A stretch of 8,323 nt of DNA from an uncultured Oscillospiraceae bacterium (GTDB lineage: Bacteria; Bacillota; Clostridia; Oscillospirales; Oscillospiraceae): positions 1-8,323 of the forward strand of contig CAJUPU010000052.1 in the NCBI GenBank assembly GCA_910588495.1. Direction: 5' to 3'. The position numbers and the translations under genes were made by a program. The notes under the pieces are model-generated. The model did no database searches. It saw only the letters and a program-made list of their open reading frames with translations, and was not told where the DNA came from. How positions within the stretch are numbered: the stretch's first letter is position 1; the number at the start of each line of letters is the position of its first letter. This document shows, piece after piece, positions 1-5,661 of this stretch.

Positions 1-2024
1 TTATAGTTCGTCCGCGCCCCATCGTCCTCCAGAATGACCGTGGCATCATAGGTCTTGCCGGTTTTCTCGGACCAGCAGCCGGTGAGCTTCACCCGGCCCT
101 CCTTCAGCAGCGAGGCGGCGGCGGATTTTGTCAGCTGCTTCTTTTTGGCGGAGAAGAACTTGCTGTCTTTCCAGAGGACGAAGCGGCAGTCCCGATTCTC
201 GCAGAAAAAGCCCTTCTTGCTCTCGGTGACAGCGCCGCCGCACCGGGGGCAGGGGCCGATGGTCTCCCGGTCCGAGGGGAACAGGACCTTCCAGCCGGAG
301 ACCGGCTGATAGTCCCGGACCAGATCGCGGACCAGGGCGGCGATGCCGTCCATGAAGTCCTCCGGGGCCAGCGTCCCCCGTTCTACCTCTCCCAGCCGCT
401 GCTCCCATTCGGCGGTCAGCAGGGGGGATTGCAGGGCCTCCGGCAGAACGGTGACGAGGGAACTGCCCGCCTGGGTGGGCAGAAGGCTTGTGATTTTCTT
501 TGCCTTTTTCCGTTCTACCAGCCCGGAGGCTACCAGCTTTTCCAGAATGGCGGCGCGGGTAGCAGGGGTTCCGATGCCCTTCCGCTCCGCATCCTCCGGC
601 ATATCCCCGGCCCCGGCGGTCTCCATGCTGGCAAGGATGGAATCCTCTGTGAAGTGCTTGGGCGGGGCCGTTTTGCCGGTCTTGACCCGGACCGCCTCCA
701 CTGGCAGCTGCATCCCCTCTGTCAGACCGCCCGGGAGGGCCGCATCCTGGGGCAGCTCGGCATAGGCCCGCCAGCCCGCGTCCAGCAGGACCTTCCCCTT
801 GGCGGAGAAGCTGTGACCGGCGCACTCCACCACCACGGCGGTCTCCGCATACCGATAGGGCGGGCAGACCGCCCGGAGCAGGGCCAGCGACACCAGCCGC
901 AGGACCTCCCGCTCTCCCAGGGGCAGGGCGGAGAGGTCGGCGGCAGCGGCGCTTCTGGTAGGAACAACGGCGTGGTGGTCCGTGACTTTCCCGCTGTTGC
1001 AGACCTGGGAGGCCAGCACCTCCCCCGGCGCGTCCAGACCGCAGACAACAGCGGCGGCGGAGACCAGAGCGGGGACGGTGTTCTCCATATCGTCCGTCAG
1101 ATACCGGCTGTCCGTCCGGGGATAAGTACACAGCTTCTTCTCATAGAGGGCCTGGAGGTAGTCCAGGGTCTGCTGGGCGGTGTAGCCCAGGGCGCGGTTG
1201 GCCTCCCGCTGGAGGGTGGTCAGGTCGTAGAGTGCCGGGGGCTTCTCGGACTTCTCCCGGCGTTCCGCCGTCTGAATAGTGGCAGCGTGGCCTTCACAAG
1301 CAGCGGCGAGGGCGGAAGCGTCCTTCTTGACGCTGATCCGCTCCCCCGTGACGGTCATGCCGCCGCAGTCCAGCTCCACCGTGTAGAACGGTTCCGGGGC
1401 AAAGGCGGCGATCTCCGCCTCCCGCTGGACAATGAGCGCCAGCGTGGGGGACATCACCCGCCCGATGTTCAGCGTCCGGTTATACAGCACCGAAAACAGG
1501 CGGGTGGCGTTGATGCCCACCAGCCAATCGGCCTTCTGGCGGCACAGGGCCGCTTGGTGGAGGCCGTCATAGTCCCTGCCGGGGCGGAGGCTGGCAAAGC
1601 CCTCCCGGATGGCCCCGTCCTCCATGCTGGAGATCCACAGCCGCTTCATAGGCTTGGCGCATCCGGCCAGATGGTAGGCGGTGCGGAAAATCAGCTCTCC
1701 CTCCCGGCCAGCGTCGCAGGCGTTCACCACCTCGGACACGTCCTCCCGGCGCAGCAGGGTCCGCAGGGTGTCGAACTGGCTCCGTTTCTCCTGCCCGACA
1801 GTAAAGCGCCAGCTTTCCGGCAGGATGGGCAAATCCTCCCGCCGCCACTTGCCGTACCGGGGGTCATAGGCCGCAGGCTCGGCCAGCTCCGCCAGATGCC
1901 CCACGCACCAGCTCACCAGCCAGCCCCCGCCCTCCATGTGGCCCTCCTTCCGGGCCGTGGCCCCCAGCACCTTGGCGATGCTCATGGCAACCGACGGCTT
2001 TTCCGCAATCACCAGCTGATACAT
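1..2024 (-). CDS. topB: DNA topoisomerase III (type IA), 3' end cut by window edge
   Basis: Type IA topoisomerase: it cuts one DNA strand through a tyrosine and passes the other strand, and in ICEs it is thought to resolve DNA during transfer or replication. About 674 codons are visible and the frame is open through the left edge. The N-terminal Toprim domain starts MYQLVIAEKPS (E8 and K9), and a DAGREGE motif lies at residues 104-110. The catalytic tyrosine is Y301 in the TYPRTDSRY motif. A C-terminal four-cysteine zinc ribbon (C592, C595, C608, C613) is followed by the TGKTYDATV stretch typical of the end of this family, so few residues should be missing. The ATG at 2024 has an AAGGGAG ribosome site 8 nt upstream. 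It lies downstream of the transfer operon but is separated from it by a plus-strand gene, so it probably needs its own promoter or long read-through. The chromosomal topoisomerase I is less likely, given the context and the N-terminus. Confidence 0.95.
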   Translation of the reverse strand, partial: MYQLVIAEKPSVAMSIAKVLGATARKEGHMEGGGWLVSWCVGHLAELAEPAAYDPRYGKWRREDLPILPESWRFTVGQEKRSQFDTLRTLLRREDVSEVVNACDAGREGELIFRTAYHLAGCAKPMKRLWISSMEDGAIREGFASLRPGRDYDGLHQAALCRQKADWLVGINATRLFSVLYNRTLNIGRVMSPTLALIVQREAEIAAFAPEPFYTVELDCGGMTVTGERISVKKDASALAAACEGHAATIQTAERREKSEKPPALYDLTTLQREANRALGYTAQQTLDYLQALYEKKLCTYPRTDSRYLTDDMENTVPALVSAAAVVCGLDAPGEVLASQVCNSGKVTDHHAVVPTRSAAAADLSALPLGEREVLRLVSLALLRAVCPPYRYAETAVVVECAGHSFSAKGKVLLDAGWRAYAELPQDAALPGGLTEGMQLPVEAVRVKTGKTAPPKHFTEDSILASMETAGAGDMPEDAERKGIGTPATRAAILEKLVASGLVERKKAKKITSLLPTQAGSSLVTVLPEALQSPLLTAEWEQRLGEVERGTLAPEDFMDGIAALVRDLVRDYQPVSGWKVLFPSDRETIGPCPRCGGAVTESKKGFFCENRDCRFVLWKDSKFFSAKKKQLTKSAAASLLKEGRVKLTGCWSEKTGKTYDATVILEDDGARTNY

Positions 2025-2080
2025 AAGAATCACTCCCTTCAAAACAGGGAGCGGCCCCGATTCCTGTCGAAGCCGCTCGA
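2025..2080 (-). promoter_or_regulatory. topB 5' leader with ribosome site and two competing hairpins
   Basis: In the minus-strand transcript two stems can be drawn. Stem A pairs GAGCGGC with GCCGCTC (plus coordinates 2072-2078 with 2049-2055; 7 bp, 16-nt loop). Stem B pairs CTTC-G-ACAGG with CCTGT-TTT-GAAG (2063-2072 with 2037-2048; 9 bp with an internal loop). The 5' arms share base 2072, and the 3' arm of A lies in the loop of B, so the two compete. Stem B runs into the topB ribosome site (AAGGGAG, about 2033-2039), while stem A leaves it free. This could control topB translation. Stem A is followed only by CCTGTTTTG, a poor U-tract, so it is at best a weak terminator. The pairings are seen in the sequence; the regulatory role is inference. 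Confidence 0.4.
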
Positions 2081-2090
2081 AAATTATGGA

Positions 2091-2119
2091 TTGTTTTGGA
2101 TAAAAGGATGGAGTACAAT
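2091..2119 (+). promoter_or_regulatory. Sigma-A-type promoter for the plus-strand gene at 2149
   Basis: A -35 box TTGTTT (2091-2096) and a -10 box TACAAT (2114-2119) are separated by exactly 17 nt. The -10 matches TATAAT at five of six positions; the -35 matches TTGACA at three. Transcription would begin near 2126, leaving a leader of about 23 nt before the ATG at 2149. The surrounding stretch is clearly AT-richer than the flanking genes (19 of 60 bases are G or C in 2101-2160). On the opposite strand the same DNA holds only weak -10-like words for topB, CATAAT (2083-2088) and AACAAT (about 2089-2094), without a good -35. Confidence 0.65.
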
Positions 2120-2148
2120 AGAAGGACAAACATATTGCGAGGTGTCTT

Positions 2149-2469
2149 ATGAAAAAATTTGTGCTGTACCGCTCGTTAAAGGGCGGAAAAATTGACCGGG
2201 ATTTAGGTAAGCATGAGCTGGTCGGCGTTGAGTACGGCGAGGACATCGACGCTGTGACCGATACATTGATCGACGTGGTATGCGATGACCTCGCCGGACT
2301 TCCAGAGTATGAGCATTGCGAAACCTGGGCCTATGCCCCGGAAGAAATGGAAGATTTTCGCCGCACAAAGCGGTATCAATACTATATGGGCGGCGTTGTG
2401 TCCCCTCCCAACGCAAAGGAAAATATCCTCTATGAGTACGGCATCATTGAGACGGAGAGCGGCAGATAA
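2149..2469 (+). CDS. Small acidic protein of unknown function, the only plus-strand gene
   Basis: A 106-residue protein that I do not recognise. It has no signal peptide, membrane segment or obvious catalytic motif. It is acidic (22 D/E against about 13 K/R), has two cysteines (within VVCDDL and EHCETW), and ends in a segment rich in Y and G after PEEMEDFRRTKRY. That it is a real gene is supported by a GAGGTG ribosome site (2139-2144) 4 nt before the ATG, a spaced promoter at 2091-2119, and a natural-looking composition. The antisense frame gives an arginine-rich product instead. GC is about 53% by hand count, below the 67-70% of topB lines counted the same way, which suggests separate acquisition. 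It is head-to-head with topB and ends 3 nt from the stop of the 57-aa Cys gene, with no terminator between. It could be ICE cargo, such as a regulator or a defence- or immunity-type protein; nothing in the sequence decides this. Confidence 0.75.
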   Translation: MKKFVLYRSLKGGKIDRDLGKHELVGVEYGEDIDAVTDTLIDVVCDDLAGLPEYEHCETWAYAPEEMEDFRRTKRYQYYMGGVVSPPNAKENILYEYGIIETESGR

Positions 2470-2472
2470 CCG

Positions 2473-2646
2473 TCATACCGGCTGATCTCTTACACCCCGG
2501 TAGCAGGGCAGGACGCAGCCCTCGCCGTACCGCCTACACCCGTGGCAGGGGTGGCCCTCCGGGGGCTGGGGCGGGGGCCGGTCCCGCTGGGTGTGGGGAA
2601 GCTGCATCATCACCCGCTCCATGGGGCGGTCCGTGAAGTATTTCAT
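2473..2646 (-). CDS. Small four-cysteine protein of the ICE transfer operon (57 aa)
   Basis: A 57-codon frame starts at ATG 2646 and ends in TGA at 2473-2475. The start overlaps the stop of the DUF4366 gene in an ATGA, and a GGAGGAGG ribosome site (2651-2658) precedes it, so translational coupling is likely. The N-terminus MKYFTDRPMERVMMQ is followed by a proline-rich linker (PPPQPPEG), then HPCHGC and GCVLPC. Cysteines 34, 37, 44 and 48 form a CxxC-x6-CxxxC pattern that could bind one zinc. No signal peptide or membrane segment is seen, so it should be cytosolic. Small cysteine proteins are common at this position in related elements. The VLP tripeptide recalls the name of the Cys_rich_VLP family, but I would not assign it on three residues. 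Function unknown. Confidence 0.7.
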   Translation of the reverse strand: MKYFTDRPMERVMMQLPHTQRDRPPPQPPEGHPCHGCRRYGEGCVLPCYRGVRDQPV

Positions 2647-3713
2647 ACGTCCTCCTCCGCATCCGGGTCAGTGTCCTCCTCTAGCTCGTCCTCATCGTCT
2701 CCGTAGTCGTAATCATCCAGGTCGGTGCTGCCCTTGGCCTCCGGCTTCTTCTTCATGAATTTCAGATAATACACCGCGCCGCCGCCCGCCAGGGCCAGCA
2801 CCAGGACAATCACCAGCAGGCCGGTATTGCCGCTCTTTTTCTTCGTCTCCGGCTTCTCTGTCTCCGGGTCGGGTTCCGGCTCCGGCGCTTTCCCGGCGCA
2901 CTCGGACATATTGACGGAACAGGCCGCACAGGAGGTATTCACCGCCCCCGCCGCGCACTTGGACGAACAGGAGCAGACCGCCGGGGCCTGTTCCCCGTCC
3001 TCCATCAGCGAGAGAAGGTCGGCCTCGTCCACCTGGTTCAGAAAGTGGACGGTATCCTCTCCATCCTCCGCCCGGTCAATGATGATATAAAAATAATTGC
3101 CGCTTTTGGTGACGACGGTGATAAATTGCTTATCCTCCGGCGCGTTCCCGGTCAGGTCGTCCACCAGCGTCAGGTTGCCCTCCGGGGTGAGTGCGCCGGT
3201 GTTTCCCTCTGCGCCGGTCATGCCCTGCATCATCAGAGACAGTAATAGCATCAGGGACTGTTCATCCAGCAGGCCAGGGTCCCCCTCTGCCGCCGCAGGG
3301 GGTTCCGCTTCCTCCACCCGCAGATACTTGCCGCAGACGTAGCCTCTTTTTTCCGTGATAAGGACTTCGTACCAGCCGTTTTCCTCGCCCAGCACCCGGA
3401 CCTGATCGCCGGGGGCCAGCTGCCCAATCACGGCATAGTCCGTACTGCCACCGGAGCGGAGATTCAGCCGGGAACCGCCCGTGACCACTGTGCCGGTCGT
3501 TTCCGGTTCGGCGGTTTCGGCGGCGCTGTCCGCCTCCAGACTGGCAAAGGCTTTCTCCAGCTCGTCCAGCGTCCACTCCATGCCCCCCGCCGGGGCCTGC
3601 CCGGATTCCTGGCCGGTCTCCCCGCTGGCGGCAAAGGCCGGGGCGGGAAGGACGGCGCAGCACAGTGCCGCGCAGAGCAGGATGGACAGGATGTGTTTTG
3701 TAAATTTACTCAT
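2643..3713 (-). CDS. DUF4366 (CD1107-type) exported membrane protein with SH3b domain
   Basis: A 356-residue protein of the ICE transfer operon. A signal peptide (about 1-28, hydrophobic core ILLCAALCCAVL, cleavage near AFA-AS) directs export. Residues about 74-133 read as a bacterial SH3 domain (RLNLRSGGS, then GDQVRVLGEENGWYEV and a GYVCGKYL end), a fold that often binds peptidoglycan or peptides. The DUF4366 part follows (about 175-320), with a block of six cysteines at 247, 249, 253, 262, 265 and 272, a P/E linker, a membrane helix (298-317), a KKK stop-transfer and a very acidic tail (331-356, 17 D/E of 26). Expected topology is SH3b and Cys block outside, acidic tail inside. The ATG at 3713 overlaps the DUF4315 end by 8 nt and has AAGGAGG 9 nt upstream. 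Its biochemical role in transfer is not known. Family assignment is by architecture and position. Confidence 0.85.
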   Translation of the reverse strand: MSKFTKHILSILLCAALCCAVLPAPAFAASGETGQESGQAPAGGMEWTLDELEKAFASLEADSAAETAEPETTGTVVTGGSRLNLRSGGSTDYAVIGQLAPGDQVRVLGEENGWYEVLITEKRGYVCGKYLRVEEAEPPAAAEGDPGLLDEQSLMLLLSLMMQGMTGAEGNTGALTPEGNLTLVDDLTGNAPEDKQFITVVTKSGNYFYIIIDRAEDGEDTVHFLNQVDEADLLSLMEDGEQAPAVCSCSSKCAAGAVNTSCAACSVNMSECAGKAPEPEPDPETEKPETKKKSGNTGLLVIVLVLALAGGGAVYYLKFMKKKPEAKGSTDLDDYDYGDDEDELEEDTDPDAEEDV

Positions 3714-3930
3714 AGTCGGTCGCCTCCTTCGTCTCGGTGGGCCTCGCGCCCTGGATGAGCGCGGCCAGCTGGTCAGGGGTCAGGCCCATGCTCCGCACCA
3801 TGCCGATGATGTCCAGATTCTCCAGCTCCAGGCGCTGCTTCTCCAGCTCCCGCTGGCGGGCTTGCAGTTCGGTGATTTTAGCCGCGTTTTTCTCGTATTC
3901 CGCGTCGATCTTCTTGATTTTCGGATTCAT
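3706..3930 (-). CDS. DUF4315 family small coiled-coil protein
   Basis: A 74-residue cytosolic protein. Residues about 4-40 are a charged helix with heptad-like spacing (IKKIDAEYEKNAAKITELQ), likely a coiled coil for self-association or partner binding. The second half carries GLTPDQLAALI, a short helical motif typical of DUF4315 members. The usual position of this family in Tn1549-type elements is between the NlpC/P60 and DUF4366 genes, as here. The ATG at 3930 is preceded by AGGAG (3940-3944) at 9 nt. The upstream gene stops 15 nt away, and the stop overlaps the DUF4366 start by 8 nt. No catalytic residues are apparent. Its role is unknown; a scaffold or assembly role would fit the coiled coil but is inference. 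Confidence 0.88.
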   Translation of the reverse strand: MNPKIKKIDAEYEKNAAKITELQARQRELEKQRLELENLDIIGMVRSMGLTPDQLAALIQGARPTETKEATDYE

Positions 3931-3945
3931 ATTGTATCGCTCCTC

Positions 3946-5661
3946 TCAGGGCAGCCGCCCGTAGCAATAGAAATGATTTTGCCAATAACTGCTGTTCAGA
4001 TTGGCGTAAGAGATGGGATTTCCACAGTGAATCATCATGTTATTGCCCACATAAATCCCACAGTGCGTAGGCGCGTTGGGGTCCGGGGCGTCGTAAGTGT
4101 TGATGAAGAACACCAGATCGCCGGGGCGGGCGTTGGCGGGCGAGACCGGGGTGCAGAGGTTGCACAGGGCCTTGGCCCCCAGCCGTCCCACGTCCCAGCC
4201 GCTGTGATTGATGACCCACGACACAAAGCCGGAGCAGTCAAAGGACGTGGCCGGGGAGCTGCCGCCCCAAACGTAGGGATAGCCGAGATATTTCTCCGCT
4301 TCGGCCAGCATCGCGGCAAAGGTCTCGTCCTCCAATGCCTCCGGGGGTACGTCATAGTCCAGATAGTCCTCCCGCTGGGAGGCGTTGGGGTACTGGCTGG
4401 AGGGGAACAGGTCCGGCCGGTTGCCCAGGGTAGCCATGTAGGTGGCGTACATGCTGACCTGATCCTCTCCCATGATGTAGACCGGCAAATGGGACAGGTC
4501 GAAATTCTCCAGGGTCACGTTGCAGATGTAATAATTGTAGGGGACTTCTACATCGTAGTCGTTGCCCTCGCTGTCCGTCCGGGTCTCCGTCCGGTAGCGC
4601 ACCTCCACCACCACTTCCTCGGTGAGAATGTACTGCTGGTCAAAGAGCATTTCCAGCGTCCCCTGCACCTCCGCCAGCGTCCACTCCCCCCGGTGGTAGG
4701 CGGTGAGGATGGAGACCAGCACATAGGGGTCGTGGCTGATCTCGTCCAGGTCGAAGTTGTACTCGTCATAGCCGGGGTGCAGGCTGGCATAGTTGTCCAG
4801 CTCGTTCTGGAGCGCCGCCTCCATCCCGGCGTATGCGGCCTCGGCCCCCAGCATATCCTCGTCCCGGCAGGGGTAGGTGGAACCGCCCAGCGCGGACAGC
4901 CCGCCCTCCAGCAGAACGGAACAGGAGGCCATGCAGTTGAGCAGCAGGCTGACGCAGGCCAGAAGGCCGAGGATGATGCCGATGCCCTTCTTGTGCCGCA
5001 TGATGAAATTAGCGGTGTCCTTGGACTTCTCCGCCGCCTTTTTCGCGGCCCTGGCGGTGTTCTCCATGGTGGCGGCGGCGGTCTGGCCGGACTTCACCGA
5101 GGCGGCGTACTGCTTTTGAATGGCCCGCTTCTGCTGCCAGCGGGAGAGGGGGTTGCTGGCAAGCTGGGGGTTGTCGTGGAGGTGCTTCTGATACAGCGCG
5201 TTCACGTTGGCCTTTTCCAGTTGCCGCTCCGCCCTTGCCGCCTCCCGGTAGGGCCGCAGCTTTTGGGCGCGGTAGGAATAGGCCGCGAGGCGGACCCCGC
5301 CCTCCGCCGCCTCCTCCAGCCGGTGGGCGCTCTCCAGGCCCGTGTTGTCCTGTTCCGCCTCCCAGATTTTCCGGTGGGCCTGGACAGAGGCGGCGTTGAG
5401 GGGCGCGGACTGGACGGCGTGGGACAGCTTGGAGGGGGGCTTGGGCCGGTCCACATCCTCGAAATAGAGGTGCTTTTTGCCCTTGCGGACCTTGGCGAAC
5501 TGCTGTTCGATCATCCGGCGTTTGAGCTTCTTCCGGTCCTTGGGAATCTTCTCCCGCGCCCGTTCTGCCTTGTCCGCCGCCCGCTCCGCCCGCCGGACGT
5601 GCCGTTTCAGCTTGGGGGACAGCTCTGCATCCGTGAACTGGAGGCGGGGCTGACGCTTCAT
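3946..5661 (-). CDS. Membrane-anchored NlpC/P60 peptidoglycan hydrolase (CD1108 type)
   Basis: A 571-residue cell-wall hydrolase of the type IV secretion system, filling the VirB1-like role of opening peptidoglycan for the channel. The first 225 residues form a cytosolic, strongly basic region (25 K/R in residues 1-64), followed by a membrane helix (about 226-250) and a roughly 200-residue extracellular middle part I do not recognise. The C-terminal NlpC/P60 domain (about 452-571) shows GYPYVWGG, the nucleophile C476 in FDCSGFVSW, the base H533 in THCGIYVG, and H545 in IHCG as the likely third residue. No lysozyme-like domain is evident before it, unlike the two-domain Orf14 of Tn916. The ATG at 5661 overlaps the VirB4 stop in an ATGA and has GGAGG just upstream, so the two are likely translationally coupled. 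The hydrolase assignment is firm; the exact bond cut is assumed from the family (D,L-endopeptidase). Confidence 0.93.
   Translation of the reverse strand: MKRQPRLQFTDAELSPKLKRHVRRAERAADKAERAREKIPKDRKKLKRRMIEQQFAKVRKGKKHLYFEDVDRPKPPSKLSHAVQSAPLNAASVQAHRKIWEAEQDNTGLESAHRLEEAAEGGVRLAAYSYRAQKLRPYREAARAERQLEKANVNALYQKHLHDNPQLASNPLSRWQQKRAIQKQYAASVKSGQTAAATMENTARAAKKAAEKSKDTANFIMRHKKGIGIILGLLACVSLLLNCMASCSVLLEGGLSALGGSTYPCRDEDMLGAEAAYAGMEAALQNELDNYASLHPGYDEYNFDLDEISHDPYVLVSILTAYHRGEWTLAEVQGTLEMLFDQQYILTEEVVVEVRYRTETRTDSEGNDYDVEVPYNYYICNVTLENFDLSHLPVYIMGEDQVSMYATYMATLGNRPDLFPSSQYPNASQREDYLDYDVPPEALEDETFAAMLAEAEKYLGYPYVWGGSSPATSFDCSGFVSWVINHSGWDVGRLGAKALCNLCTPVSPANARPGDLVFFINTYDAPDPNAPTHCGIYVGNNMMIHCGNPISYANLNSSYWQNHFYCYGRLP

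Noticed and set aside
46..1131. 361-codon minus-strand frame within topB
   Set aside because: Out of frame with topB, which reads continuously through the same DNA with family motifs. The product is rich in R, G and P without domains.
2049..2078. Rho-independent terminator between topB and the plus-strand gene
   Set aside because: A 7-bp stem exists, but it is followed by CCTGTTTTG on the minus strand and CGAAAATT on the plus strand. Neither is a proper U-tract, so it is treated as a leader structure.
429..2195. 588-codon plus-strand open frame across topB and the intergenic region
   Set aside because: Antisense to an intact topoisomerase III with catalytic Y301 and zinc ribbon. It also runs through the promoter and start of the plus-strand gene, and no ribosome site is evident.
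2147..2416. 89-codon minus-strand frame opposite the plus-strand small gene
   Set aside because: Arginine-rich product, and the plus-strand frame has both a spaced promoter and a ribosome site.
2473..2646. Assignment of the 57-aa protein to the Cys_rich_VLP family because of its CVLPC motif
   Set aside because: Three residues are not enough. As I recall, the VLP motif of that family lies in a different context (a hydrophobic AVLPLD-like stretch), so the protein is left unassigned.
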